From Citrus sinensis (taxonomy: Eukaryota; Streptophyta; Magnoliopsida; Sapindales; Rutaceae): 64,000 bases of DNA. Below the pieces are notes generated by a model, which saw only the letters and a program-made list of their open reading frames with translations, did no database searches and was not told where the DNA came from. Position numbers and translations under genes: made by a program. Positions within the stretch are counted from its first letter, which is position 1, and every line of letters starts with the position of its first letter. Below, one piece after another: positions 50,642 through 63,360 of the stretch. The stretch spans positions 7,717,501-7,781,500 of the forward strand of contig NC_068558.1 of the NCBI RefSeq assembly GCF_022201045.2, read 5' to 3'.

Positions 50642-50697
50642 ACCTCTACCACGATTTCTGATCAATGAACATCTGCAGTTCCCAATGAAGCCACTCT

Positions 50698-53600
50698 CTA
50701 TATGGGGAGATGTCTGCCAGTGGCAACAAATTTGTTCTGTCCCTTTTCAATCTAATCATGTAGAACAAGATTGGACTTCTTCAGAATTAAGCAAAATTCC
50801 CTGGGTAATATAAAAACTGCATATCATAACATCGTTACCTGTGTCTCTAACTCCGCTATTCTTTGTAAAGATGCTTGTTCAATGCAAGCACGACGCTTGC
50901 ACTCTTCTTCAAGCAAACTGGTCATTTGGTACCTCAGCTCAGCCATTTCTTGTGCGAGGTCCTCTGCTTCTTCCTTTGCCTTGAATTTCTCTGCTCTCAA
51001 TTCTTCCTAGTATTCATATGCATATTAATCTCAACCAGTTCAGAACAAGTCAAACAAGCTCAAGTAAAGTCATAGTTCCTCAAATGACTTATACCTTAAG
51101 CTGCTTCACAAGAAGTTCGTATTCACATATTTGAAGTGACATGCCCTTTATCTTCTCCTTCAAATTTGCATCTGGTCCCAGTACTAATGCCAATTTTGAA
51201 AGGAGTGCACCAAAGACTTTTCCACAAAAGCTTCATAAATATTAAGATATTACAAGGAATTAAAAAGTGAAAGCTATTTGCCACTTAATAGGTACTAAAG
51301 AAAAACAAATAGAACTACATAATAGGTTATTGCTCTTCATTTTAAGGGCAGTTTGCCCGAAGCAACTTTATGCCATTACCATACAATTGAGGGACACAAA
51401 CTATCAGATATTTTAACTCAGTAACTTGAATGGAACCTGAGAACTGTAACTCACCATGTTTCTTTTGACACAGTAAAATTTCTCTCTAGTTCACTCACTA
51501 AAGACTGAATGTCCAGCTGTTTTCTGTCCTCCTTTTCCATCCATTCCTCAATCTTTTGACAAAATACCCTACCATTTGTTTCATATGAATCCAGCTTCTC
51601 CTTTAACTCTTTGTTTTCTTTATCCAAACATTCAATAATTTCCTGTGAATCTTGAGTCCGAACCTCAAGCTCTTTAATTAATGAATTCATCCTAACTTTT
51701 TCTTGAACGTTTTCCTTGTGAACTTTCTTCGCTTCAACACAGGTCTGCTCCAGGGCAATCATATCGATCTTCAAGCTCGCTATTTCACACTGCGACTCTA
51801 GCGCTGAGGATGAAATTGATTCCTCCAATTTCTTGATGTGCAAAGCTGAGTTTCGTAATCTTTCTTCTTTGCTCTGTAGTTCCTCCATCAATAATAAGCA
51901 CTCAGAATCAGATCTCCTCAATTCCTCCTCCAACTGGCCTACCTTGTCTTGTAAAATTTCCATGTCCACTAATTTCAATTCAAGGCTGTGAACATGCTCA
52001 CTTAAAGAGTATACCTCTTCATTCCTTGCATTTAGTTGATCCTGAAGGTAATCTGTAACAAAAATTCATGAATATAAAGGCTGCATGATTGCAATCATTG
52101 CTAAAAGTATAAATATGTTTTTTTCTTTTTCAGTTCAAATGAAATAGATACCTCCTACGCATTAATTGAATGGTCAAAAGGAAACTGAAAATAATAATAA
52201 TAATAATTATTTAATACAAACATATTTATAACATCATATCATTCACAAAAGAGAATATGTTCTCTGCCACTGGTCCACCCACTACCTGATAAAGAACCGC
52301 CAAAACACATGCAATTTGTACGTTCATCAGTGCTCATAATTGTCCAGAAACACTATGATAATCTAGTACATCAAAAAAGTTCCAACAGAGAGACCTCCTA
52401 CACTTTCCCTCTCGGTAACTGCTTGAGCATCAATTTATCATGGTAAACATAAGAAGTTAAAACAATCCACAATAGGGCATAATTGAGATATTGTAGTAAC
52501 TTTTGTTAAAGGCAGCTTGAGACGCAAAGGACATTCAACTCCTAAGAGTCTTCATAATTTTTTGCAGGTCAAAATAGTAGTTTAAGACAGCCAGCATGAC
52601 CACAATGATGGTTACTTTGATAATTGACATGATTACACATGTATGTCAATGACTGCAATATATAATAAGAGAAAAGAGGAGTATCAAATGAGTCAACTCC
52701 AAAAAGCAGCATCTTTATAAAATGGAATAAATTGAAGCCAAACACCTATCAACAAACTGAGTAAACAGGTAAGTGAAACAAAAAATAAGAATGAGCACCT
52801 ATTTCTTGAGAACAGTTCATCAGTTCTCTTTCCAGCTTCTGAATGTGTTTCTTGTCTTCATTATGAGCTTCTGATAAGGACTTCGCATGGAGTTCTAGTC
52901 TCTGAGCCAAAACAAGTATGAAAACAGGTAACTTATTGAAGTAAATGACTTCTTGAAGCCTCAATTATGTCACATTTTCTCCCAGTGCATTTATTCTAAC
53001 AAAAGACTGGTAAACTCTTTATAGATGTGTGTGTGTGTGCGTTAGCCGTTAGGTGGAAGGGGACTTCAACTCTGTTATACTATTAAAAGTTTGCTGTTAT
53101 ATTTCTCCAGAATTGCCACTTGATGAGGAAGGACTAACTAGGGAACCTTCTGATATATCTCGACAAAGACATGCTGAGCCTGAGTATACATGCAGGTGGT
53201 TAAACTTATACTCCAAAACAGAAAATGTAGCGAAGACGAGGAGATCCAGAATGCCCGGCTGTGTAGTAGCCAAGTGATTTGATAATCCAGTTTATGCAAA
53301 CAAGAACATGGAATATTTAGTTCAAGAAAACCAAATTAAGCAGTAGATAAAATTTCTTCTCACATCTTCCTCTATTAACCTCCTTTTTGCAAGGAGAATA
53401 TAAAAACACTAGATACAAGAAAAAATAAAAGCCATCTTCTAAACTGCAACTTGCCTCACAAATAGGAAAGTTATCGGAAAAGAGAATTTGTTTCCTGAGC
53501 CTTTGACTACTTAATTTATCTTAAAACAACAGCGAGGACATGAGACATGAGAATGATATGAATCATATTGCTTTGGCTCTAATGACTACAAATCCATGAA

Positions 53601-54167
53601 GCAAAACTTACTTTGATTAAGTCAAAACTTTGAGATTGTGATTCTCTCAAGGTGTCCTTCTCTTTCCGTAGCTGCATTAAAAAAATAAAAAAATAAAAAA
53701 GGTAAATACACTATCATATCTAATTGCCACAAAACAGGACGAATAGTACCTAGCTATCAAATTGTGCGTCAAATAGCAAAACAAAAATGAGGGTTTCGCT
53801 CTCTCAACTCAAAACCTCAAAATATCACCACTGCATTACTAATAGAAGCTATCTGAAACCAAAACTAGTATACATGGATTGAGACAAAAGCATACGCGCT
53901 CGAGATACAAGAAAGCTCCTAAGACAAAACACCCTATAACTGAAATAAACCCAAAAATAAAATCTCATTTATTGATTGAGTCAAGTCATGCTGAAAAATC
54001 CAATTAAATTGTTTTTTTTTTTTATATAAAAAAAGAGCAGTTCAAACAAGCTAATTATCAAAGAGAGCAGGGGAGAGTTAAATTACCTCTCGGCATCTTG
54101 TCTCAATCTGTAAGAGCTCCTCAACATCAAAAACGCTTTCACCATCACTCCTCGAACTAATTGACAT
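50698..54167 (-). CDS. Coiled-coil protein of unknown function (myosin-heavy-chain-like repeats)
   Basis: Seven exons in phase: 54087-54167, 53612-53671, 52799-52901, 51455-52052, 51095-51230, 50839-51006, 50698-50751; 399 aa. Almost the whole chain is heptad-rich: LQIETRCREL, LELHAKSLSEAHNEDKKH, LEEELRRSDSECLLLMEEL and KAKEEAEDLAQEMAELRYQM. There is no motor, membrane segment or recognised domain; it is acidic and probably a filament or scaffold protein. The start MSISSRSDGESVFDVEEL is the only ATG giving this chain. The last exon (IEKGQNKFVATGRHLPI, stop at 50698) is the least certain, chosen because its acceptor and phase fit and its first residues continue the coiled coil. Arabidopsis At5g61200 and At5g07890 are likely relatives by position, from memory. 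Confidence 0.85.
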
Positions 54168-55180
54168 TTAGAAAAGGAAAAAAAAAAAAAAAGAACTCCG
54201 GCCAAAGAAATAATTGCCTGTAACTATCAAAGGAATGACCATAGAACCAAATTGAAATCAAGTTAGAAAATCGAAATAACAAGATTTTTGCTTCGTTTAA
54301 TAAGTGGGTTAAGCGAAAGTTGTTACCTTCTTCGTGAGAAACAAATAGAATCTGATGATTGATCAGAATTCGAAAGTTTTCATTTTGAACGTTATAACGC
54401 ACGTGGATTATTAGTATGATAAAAAACGCTGGGCTGCTGGCTGTTTGGTGGTAATGGGTTTGGGTTGGGTCTACAAAAACGGACACAAAAAATTTCGGCC
54501 CATTTATCAAATCAACTTCCTAATTCTTTTCAATCAAATTAACTAAAAATAACATTTATTTTTAATTATTTTTTATTTTGTTAATAAGCGTAATTATGAA
54601 AATAAATGAGATAAATGAAAAAACCAGGTTAGTGAGATAAATTAAAGAGGTCAAATATTACCATTCTTAACTAAAAAATGAACTATTTTATTCATACGGC
54701 ACAACAATATTATGTCTTTATTCACTTCTATCATAAGTCTTAAGTGTTCGCTTAATTATCTTCTATTATATTCTAGAAAATATGACAAAATTTTATAAGT
54801 CATAGTTACACTTTTAATCTCTTACTTGAAAGCTTCTTTTTTCCTTTTTTAAAGTAAAAAGCGTTTATTTATAATATTTTCTTCACAGCTAAAATGTAAT
54901 AGAATCATGGTATCTGCTATATAATGTAACGAAATGACTTACCAGCTAAAAAGTTAACCGAGTAAAGATATTGCTGTAAGATAACAGGCAGGATTGTACA
55001 AATAACATTTTCTTTTAAATTTAATTATTCTTTTCCCCTCATTCTGGCAATGGACATGAAAGCCGAAATAATTACAGGCCCAGGTGATTATCACCCGTAC
55101 AAAACCCAAGAAACAAGAAGAAAAGATGGGACTCTAACCTAACACCATACTAGGCTTGCCATTTGCCAATTGACTAAACT
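54168..55180. other. Promoter of the coiled-coil gene and 3' UTR of the zinc-finger gene
   Basis: A donor-like GAAG/GTAACAAC near 54326 suggests a short leader intron for the coiled-coil gene. The rest is AT-rich. No additional gene seen. Confidence 0.5.
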
Positions 55181-57851
55181 CTAGGTTGCAGAAACCATAG
55201 GAGCACTGGTTTCAGTCCGGGCTCCTGCCTGTTTCTTCACCATGGCAGCATGCTTCTGCCCAGCAAGATGATAAGTAAAGACAGTCTCACTATTGCACAC
55301 CACATTGCAAATGGTGCACACTCGAACTGCTTGTGCCACAGCTCCACTTTCCACAACCTTCCGTTTCTTCGTCTCCAGATCCTCTTCAGTTGCTGCTCTC
55401 TTTTGTAATTTCTGTACATCAACACCACTGCTGTTATTGGCTACTGGCTTCTCTGTAGGTCCAATTATTGGTTTTGTTGCAGCTGGAGCAGGAAGTGAGG
55501 CAGGGGCACTAGTGCTATTCTTAGCTTTGTCCAAATTCTCCAGATTTTTCTGGTGTTTTTTTCCCTGTAAGTGCTTCACATAGACATCATTGCTGTTACA
55601 GTTGATTTTACAAACTTCACACCAGGCAGATTGAACAACTTTTGGTTTTTTTGCACCTCTAGTCCAAAAGCTATTGTTCTGAACTTTGATTGCAGCAAAA
55701 TACTGACCAACCCCCAAAGATACTAAGCGAGCCTACACGATAACCAGGAGAGGTTTGATAACTGATTAGTACTTTATTTATATTATAGCGCCATTTGTAT
55801 TGGCAATTGATATCAAGATTATGACTACTTTGACTTTTCTTACTTGCAATCTCCAACAGAATGTTACAGAAACTGATTGCTTAATTAGGTTCTTAAACTG
55901 AATTTTAAAGTTGCCCAACGAGAGAATACACGAAAACTGGTAAGCAGCAATTACACATGTCTTATGAAAAATGAAAAAACTGAAAATCCTCACGAATGCA
56001 AATTAACATTAATTTGCCATCAAAGCAATGCAATCTTGAAACAAAACAAAAAGACAAGCATCAAGTGTGAATCAATAAGAGAGAAGGCTAGGCTAGAGAG
56101 CAAAGTAATTACCTGGGCAGCATGTTTTTTCCCAGAAAGATGATCATTGAATGCTTCCTGACCATTGCAGGCAATATTGCATACTGTACAAACCCTAACA
56201 GAATCAACTGCTGCGCCACCATTGAGAAGTTTCTGTCTCTTCATCTCCAGCTCCTGGCTTGGCAAACTTACTTTATTGATTGTATTGCAAGATCTTTTTA
56301 ATGTAGCAGCACTGGGATTATGTTGGTTCTGCAAATTCCTTAGGTGTTTCTTTCCAGATATGTGTTTCTGAAAAACATCTTTGCTATTACAATCAATATT
56401 GCAAACCACACACCGCACTGGTTGAATGACCTTGCTTTGGGTAGGAATGCTCTGTGTTACATTATTCACCAAAGGCTGACTTGTAGCATAGCTGTCACCT
56501 GAGGAATTTAAACTGGTAGACGGTAATGACCCCTGAAACCAAAAGCTATGGGCTGAATAACAAAGAATGCCAAAATAGAAAGAAACACATGCAATTGATA
56601 TTCCCTTTCCAACCTCAAGTTTAGGAAAGCATAGTTAGCTATTGAAGGTAAATCCAAATATGAGAACAATGGAAAAGGAAAGAAAAATCTCTAAAAACCA
56701 CTACATTGTTTACGACGTTGGGTTTGAGATTCTCTAATCCTTCCAGGCCACTAAGTGATGACATACTTAAGATACACAAAACTATTTGCATTATACACAC
56801 AATCTCAGTCAAACATTTTCTAAATAAAATGGAGAAATTTACGTAAGTTTCCTCATCAAAAACAAAATGATAAGTTTTGAGCCATCAGTGGCATTATGTT
56901 TCTAGACACGTAGAACGATCAAAACATCCTTATACCCCAGGACAGGTTTGATTCCGTTATCTCTTCTAATTTTGAAGAGGAATGTTAAGTTACTCTTATG
57001 AGTGCCACAAGCTTCAGAACTCAATACTATCAACATCCTCACGAAGATTTTTCAAAGGAGAATGCATCGGATTTAAATTGCTTATTGCAAAGCTGCTATG
57101 GAGTACTGCAAATTCAACTTGATTACAAGCTAAAAATGTGAAGAATCATCTTAAGCACTCAAGATTACACATACGGACCATAACCTTCCCTACCAAAACC
57201 AAAAGCAAGCAGATTGGATAGCGACTGGCAAGAAACCAACCCCACATTACCCAAAAAAAAGTTGAAAAAATTCACAAATGGTCATATACCTCATCAAAAT
57301 TTACAGTTTTAACCACAAAACCCACTAACAAGAGCCCCCTCAAACTCCACTTTTGCAATCCAATAGAGCATTACAAAGACACCTTAAAACTCTTGAAAAA
57401 CATCAACACTCCACATGTACACAATAAAACACCAAAGAAGCTCCATTTTCAATCAACAGATACTGCCAAGACATCGTGAGTTCACATCAAACCCTCAAAA
57501 GTCATAATTTTTTAAGATACAGGAAAGAAAACAAAGCCAAGGAAAATACCAAGTACTTACATTTTCATATGTTAAGGAACCAGCCTGCCAAGTGACCCAT
57601 GCCACAGAAACCGCATTTGGGTCCACGTAATATTGGGTTGGGATTTGGTTCTCAATTCCAACGTGGGTCGACGGGTGCGAACCCGAATCGGCATCCGGGT
57701 CGATTCCAGGTGGATAAATGGCTGGCTCTGCATGGTGAACTGCAGGCTGAGGGTAAGAGAAAAAAGAAGAAGGGTTAGGGTTAGGAATTGTGGGATGGTT
57801 AGACAAGTAAGTGAAAGAAGGCGGTTGTTGTAGCTGTTGTGTATGGTACAT
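55181..57851 (-). CDS. Protein with four U1-type C2H2 zinc fingers
   Basis: Three exons: 57561-57851, 56113-56532, 55181-55732; 420 aa. The N-terminal 97 residues are rich in proline, glutamine and tyrosine and disordered. The fingers all follow C-x2-C-x12-H-x5-H with the GKKH/GQKH end of the U1/matrin type: C138-H160 (CVVCNIDC), about 212-234 (CTVCNIAC), 275-297 (CEVCKINC) and 376-398 (CTICNVVC). The first and second pairs look like a duplicated two-finger module, each with a basic KRQK or KKRK stretch between the fingers. Such fingers bind double-stranded RNA or structured RNA in animal JAZ/ZFR proteins; RNA binding is therefore the best guess, with nuclear location. Arabidopsis At5g61190 is a possible counterpart by position, though I am unsure of its exact domains. 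Confidence 0.9.
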
Positions 57852-60279
57852 TTGTTGCGCTTTTGCTTCGACGATAAATTAAGGCTACGGCTCTACTTAG
57901 GGTTTAGAAATTCTTCAGAGGAATCAAAGAAGCTCCGAAAACGAAGAATGAGCATTCCACTTTTTCTTTTTTTTATTTTCTTTTTCCATTTTTTCCATTT
58001 TTGGTCTTTTTGCGCTAACTTGTTCGGAGATGCTGGACTGGGTAGCTTTTCTCTAGAACACCGCCCATACTCTGATTACACCCACTTCAGTTTTTTGGCA
58101 CCAAAACGGTGTTTATGAGTTTTGTATTACCTTAATTCATTCAAAAATTAATATTTATTAGCATGTTACCAAAGTCGATAGTGAATTTTTTTTTATTTTG
58201 TTTGTTCTTTTAATAGGTATGAGTGAATTTTTTAGAATTTAAATATAGTGACCAATTAAATATAATTTACTTGAAAACTATAACTAAGAATGCGTTTTAC
58301 ATTGAAGTTGGATAATTGTAATTTAAAAGATACATCATTAAAGTGTTTAGTAAACACTAATTGTTGTACCTTAAAAAATATGTTGATATGATTTTTTTAT
58401 TTGTATAATAAAAAATTTATTATATTTTTAATAATTTTATTAAAATTATTATTTAACATTTATATTTACAACATATTATTAATTTTATTTTATAATTATA
58501 ATTTTTTTTACAATAACTGTAACTTAAAAAACATATCACCTCAATTCTAAATAGGACCCAAATCGATGATAGTGATTTTGTATGGGACCTCTCAATTGAG
58601 TTAATGATATCAAGCTTCGCCTTCAATTTTTTTTTTTTCCTTTGCTTCACATGCTTTTACGTCTCTAATCCAATGTTTGATACTGTAATTGATGCATCAC
58701 ATTCACATCATATGGAACAATGACGTGGTGAAATGTGGCATGATTTGGATTTAAAATCTAATCTCTCGTTCGGTCAGCACGTGTCAAAAGCAAACTGCGA
58801 TCTTCTAAAGCTTCACGAGACCAAAAGGTGAGGGAACCACTTGTGAAGTGTTATTTGTCAACCCGGCAATACCTGGCTGTAATTTTAAGACCAAAATACC
58901 CCCGAATCCGGACAAAAAAGCGCACAGCCTATAAGAAACAAGCTTCCTTGGTAGTTAAAAAGTAGTTACTGGTTCATGGTACTACCTGACAAAGCAGCAT
59001 CACGCTGCCAGCTGCTAATAGCAAATCAGCAAAGCATGCCCAAGCCCAGGGATCTGGCTTCTCCATACTTTGCCCAGGTTCTCGCCTAACAAAGTGCTTC
59101 TCCGCAAATACCTAATTTTTTTTTTTTTTTTTTTTTAAATCGTTCTTATAAAGTTTGGGGAGCTTGGATTTCAAATCCAAGTTTAGGATATTTTCAGAAG
59201 CACTTTTAGAAAAAAGTACTTTTATTAGACGGCATATTTCAAAAGTACTTGATAATACTCTTCGGCAACATGCAGCACTGCAAGTATTTTGTCAAAATAG
59301 CAACGCTACACTAGCCAAGTAATTTCTTAGAAGACGTATTCTGTTTGAACTCTAAGCCTCTTGTTCTATCTTAAGCAATCTATTTGAACGTATCTTCGAT
59401 TAATTCTAATTTGATCTTAAGTTTAAAGGTAGTTGCTTTGCTTTCCAAAAAGTGTTAACCCACCCCATAATTGAACCTTTCCTAATCATATTCTTATTGA
59501 GCAATATCTAATTAGGTTGAGTTGTTTCACACTTTATCGATGATTAGGTTTGGAGTTGAGATCTTCACTATTTGATATGATATCTTTAATCAATAAGCTA
59601 GTTACACAAGTGTGATTCTGGTGAACTAACTCGAAGCCAAATGAACAAACATGAAAAAGTAGTCCAATCAAATCCATCATTATAATATTATATACTCATC
59701 TCAACCTTTGGATCAAAGATATAATAACACTCCACTTAAAATTAGTGCACTAATCTTGAGAAAGAAAATTGAGATAGAAGTGAGATGGGTTGTCAAGTTG
59801 TATGGTAGGTGACTAAAGAACCACCTTGAACTCACATGCCGTCTTGGTGTACATTAGAAATTTTGCTTTTTTATCTCTTCGTGACTTCACACACCAAGCC
59901 AATTTTCAACACCTCACTCATTTCACTTTGGTGCCAAGATAAGATTATTGCCCCCAGAGTAGGTTACTTTCTGTAGATAAAGTACAAACGTGAAATTCAA
60001 TCACTGTAATCAATACGGTGACAATAAGCTTGCACTTCTGCATGAATGGGGACTTATTCTATGGCCAAAAACAGACTGGAAATGAAAGGAACAAAGAAAT
60101 AAAACTTGACCGAAACTTACAAGATGGTAGTTTTGTTTTAAGGCCTAACACTTGTTGTAAGGCTAGCAATATGTTGGCATATAGTCCAATGTGTAAAGAA
60201 TGAATGAAATAATAAGCAGAAACTTGTCTGTACACTCTAGAAATTTTATTGGAAAAAAACCATGGCAGGATGAAGAAGG
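57852..60279. other. Spacer between the two zinc-finger genes
   Basis: The promoter of the U1-type zinc-finger gene lies at 57852 to about 58150. AT-rich DNA follows, with a poly-T run at about 59117-59136. The last few hundred bases should hold the 3' UTR of the ZAT-type gene. No gene, RNA or transposon with defined ends found. Confidence 0.6.
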
Positions 60280-61710
60280 TCAGTTGGAGATTAAACTGAC
60301 AAGCGCCTCGTGCTTGTGGCTGCTACTGATCCACCATTGTTGCAACCCCAGATGAGCATTGCTGTCTTCCTCGTCAGGAGCAGGCAGATTAAGGTCAAGA
60401 AAGTTGCGGATTTCCGGTATCGGATTCTCAAGTACTATGGCGGGACTGTTCCTAGCTTCATTGCCACCAAGTAGATGTGATCTTTTATGACCACCTAGTG
60501 CTTGGCCTGATGGGAAAACTTTGCGGCAAATTGGACATTCGTGCTTTTTCTTTGCCCCACAACTTGTCTCAGCTCTATGATCATCACAATCAGCAACAAA
60601 GAAATGATCAGCAGAATTCTCATTGTTAATGGATTTGATTAGCTTACTGTCTGCTGTTGGGTCAGGTGAATGCTCAGCTTCAATGCTATTTTCACTGCTG
60701 TCAATTTTGGTAGCAAAACAGCCTTTGATCTTTTTATGGCTAGCTCTGTGGCCACCAAGAGCTTGGTATGAGTGAAAGATCTTGTTGCAAGTGGCACACT
60801 CAAATTTGCTTCTCTTTTGAGAATCCTTGTAGAATTCAGCATCAGAAGCATCAGTTGTTGATCTTTTAAAAGAATCTGACCTCAATTCAGGATCAAACGA
60901 ATTGCAAACATTTTTCTTGCTTGTCGAATTCTGCTTACTAGAACCCAATTCAGCCTGATCTAATTCTGTTTCCTTCTTCAAGTTTTTTATCACTTTAGCT
61001 TTCTCAGAATCCAACTTCTTTTCTTTCAGCTTCTTAGCCTCAATCTTAGGTTCCAAAAACACAGAATTGTTATCAGAAGATTCAGCAACAGAATTCAAGA
61101 CACCTCTAGAACCCACATCCCTTGAAAGCATCATCAAACACATGGCAACCTCTTCTTGTTCTTGCTCAATCTCAGAAACAGAAGAGGAGCCATTATTTTT
61201 GTTATTAGCAACTGAAATAGAACAAGAATTTGCAGTGGGGGTTGCCATGTACCTTGTTCTTCTTTTCGATCTCCTCTTTCGATTTGGAGCTGCAGTTTCA
61301 TTATCAGATTGGCTGTCAGTGACCAACTTCTGATTAGCACTAGTCAAAGAATCTTGATCCTCCAAGCTAGTGTTATTATTAGACACTCTGTCTTTCTCTG
61401 AATTACACTTCATTGGTTTCCAAGAAACAAAACCTTTGCCACAGAGTTGTTGTTGTTGTTGTGAAGTATTATCTTCACTTGAATCTGCAATTCTTTTAGA
61501 CTTCTTCGGGTTCTCTCTGAGGCCATAACCATTGGTCTCAGTGTTATTAACAGATGGAAGCTTTTTCTTTGCAAGCTGCTTGTGATGACCATCTGTTGTT
61601 TCAGTGATGGTGATCATATGAGACCTCATATGACCACCCAAGGATCTGCCACAGGGGAAGCTCTTGCTGCAGAACTTGCACACATGCTTGAATTCTCGAT
61701 CTTCTTCCAT
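60280..61710 (-). CDS. ZAT-type C2H2 zinc-finger repressor with EAR motif
   Basis: Intronless gene, 476 aa, as usual for this family. Three plant fingers are spaced far apart: C11/C14/H27/H31, C305/C308/H321/H325 and C392/C395/H408/H412. Fingers 2 and 3 have the QALGGH motif; finger 1 has RSLGGH. A basic nuclear signal KRKRR-like stretch lies at about 144-152 (RKRRSKRR). An L-box-like [12 protein letters not shown] lies at 184-195. The C-terminal LDLNLPAP (438-445) is a DLN-type EAR repression motif, which recruits TOPLESS-type corepressors. The architecture matches the Arabidopsis ZAT4/ZAT9/ZAT1 group, from memory. It is therefore a predicted nuclear DNA-binding repressor, often stress-responsive in this family; its targets cannot be told from sequence. 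Confidence 0.93.
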   Translation of the reverse strand: MEEDREFKHVCKFCSKSFPCGRSLGGHMRSHMITITETTDGHHKQLAKKKLPSVNNTETNGYGLRENPKKSKRIADSSEDNTSQQQQQLCGKGFVSWKPMKCNSEKDRVSNNNTSLEDQDSLTSANQKLVTDSQSDNETAAPNRKRRSKRRTRYMATPTANSCSISVANNKNNGSSSVSEIEQEQEEVAMCLMMLSRDVGSRGVLNSVAESSDNNSVFLEPKIEAKKLKEKKLDSEKAKVIKNLKKETELDQAELGSSKQNSTSKKNVCNSFDPELRSDSFKRSTTDASDAEFYKDSQKRSKFECATCNKIFHSYQALGGHRASHKKIKGCFATKIDSSENSIEAEHSPDPTADSKLIKSINNENSADHFFVADCDDHRAETSCGAKKKHECPICRKVFPSGQALGGHKRSHLLGGNEARNSPAIVLENPIPEIRNFLDLNLPAPDEEDSNAHLGLQQWWISSSHKHEALVSLISN

Positions 61711-62098
61711 TGATGATGATGATTAACAATTGGAGATCAAACAAGCAAAAGAAAGAAAAAGCTTCAAACGTGATCAAAGAATTTGAAACAATAATGCTAC
61801 AATTCTTGATCTCATTACACTGAAAAAAAAAAGTCTAAAAATAGTGATGAAACAGAGGACCCCAGATCAGAAAATCAAGGCAGAAGCTGAAAATGAAAGC
61901 AAAAACAGGATCTGTTTTGCTGAACAATCGATCACAGAAAGGAACCAACAAGCAACAACAGGCCTACTAGCAGTAGATAGCTTAATATTATAGTGGGTAG
62001 CTGAATGTTGAAGAAAAAATCAAAGTTCGTAAAAAGAGGTTAAAAAACAAAAAACAACCCAATCAAAGGAGGAAAATTAAAAGGGAATTAAAGAACAC

Positions 62099-62099
<1 letters not shown>

Positions 62100-62132
<33 letters not shown>

Positions 62133-62172
62133 TGAGAGAGTGAGCGTTTCTTTCTCTTTGCTCTCTCTTTCT
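62100..62172. repeat. (GA)n tract upstream of the ZAT-type gene
   Basis: About 40 bp of GA repeats followed by CT-rich DNA. On the gene's strand the first part reads as a CT run, common in plant leaders and core promoters, and a target of BPC/GAGA-binding proteins. Confidence 0.75.
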
Positions 62173-62295
62173 ATTAATTTGTTTGCTACTCAACACATGG
62201 AAATACAAAAGACACTATATTTAGGAGGAGAAATCCATGCATGGAAGCAAAGATAAAAAAGAGGTAATGGGAAAGAAAGAGAGCATAGCAAGCAG

Positions 62296-62301
62296 CACGT
62301 G
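62296..62301. promoter_or_regulatory. G-box (CACGTG) upstream of the ZAT-type gene
   Basis: GCACGTGTAC lies about 590 bp before the start codon. CACGTG binds bZIP and bHLH factors and also works as an ABA-response core. One isolated match, so function is only suggested. Confidence 0.4.
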
Positions 62302-63324
62302 TACTCAACTGAGAATCCTACGCCACCTCAAATCCAACGACTGTTATTGCTCCACTTGAACAACATCCCTAAACTAACTCTTAACTATTCTTTCCTTTGT
62401 CTTGCTACTCACACACTCATCCTACTGAAAGGTTCCACCCTCTGGCCATTATTCTCTTTTGCTCTCTCTCTTTTCTCCCTTTTTCACTAATATAATGTAC
62501 TTTCTGCAAATATTTACTGTAATGTTCTCTAACCAATTAATGGATCACAACTTTATAATGACCTAGTCAAGATATTTTTAACTATGGTCTCGTGTATACG
62601 CATTCTCTTAAATGTGCATACGTGTGCCACATGATAATTTTTTACTAGAGTAGTGTCCAATAACGTTATCATCACTATTACATAGTTTGTTATAAATTCG
62701 ACATTACAAGTTATTAAACCCAAAAATTTAACAACATTTTACAGGAGCAGTAATGGAGCAATTTCATTTATGGAATTGTAGAATATTTGTGATGGTGAAC
62801 TAGTGGAAATCTGGGGGGTGATTTAGTAACTCAGCTCTAGCAGACCAAATTTGGCAAGCTATGATTTGCATGTGGCATTAGAAGGTGTACTTTGTGAGGA
62901 TCTTTCCTCTGGTAAACATTTCATTTGAAGGGTCCCATAATATATAAGGAGATGGGGACTGGGCAGCGGTTATGTTGCCATATTTGCATACATATCCCGA
63001 GTCTTTTACTGTACTTTGTATCCCCCTAAATCTCTCAGTAGGGTGAACCGAATGCACATATATATCATGAATGAATTTAAAACATCTAGGTGGCTAGTGT
63101 TAATAAATATACAGGATTAAAATAACATAGAAACCTTCCTGAAAATGAGGTTTCATTTTGCTGCAAATTATCCACATGCTTTGGAAATTCCCAATTTTTG
63201 CAGCCAATCTTCTTTCTGCAATGTATGAATATTTATAATTCACATCTTCCTAGGTTGCGCTAGCAACGTGGGGATGTTACAACTTACAAATATATTCGGA
63301 AAGCATAAAAAATTATAGGGAAAA

Positions 63325-63360
63325 GTGTGTGTATGCGTGCGTGCGTGCGTTCGTGCGTGT
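63325..63360. repeat. GTGC/GT microsatellite
   Basis: GTGTGTGT followed by about six GCGT units with one substitution, in gene-free DNA near the right end. Confidence 0.9.

Larger units (their letters stand above)
48218..50697. other. SNAP33 promoter and spacer to the coiled-coil gene
   Basis: The first exon and promoter of SNAP33 lie at about 48218-48500. AT-rich spacer with microsatellites follows. The 3' UTR of the coiled-coil gene probably occupies the last few hundred bases. No additional gene is supported. Confidence 0.6.

Noticed and set aside
58250-58560. Possible MITE in AT-rich DNA
   Set aside because: Similar short segments recur (ATAATTGTAATTTAAAA, ATAACTGTAACTTAAAA), but they are direct, not inverted, and no target duplication was found.
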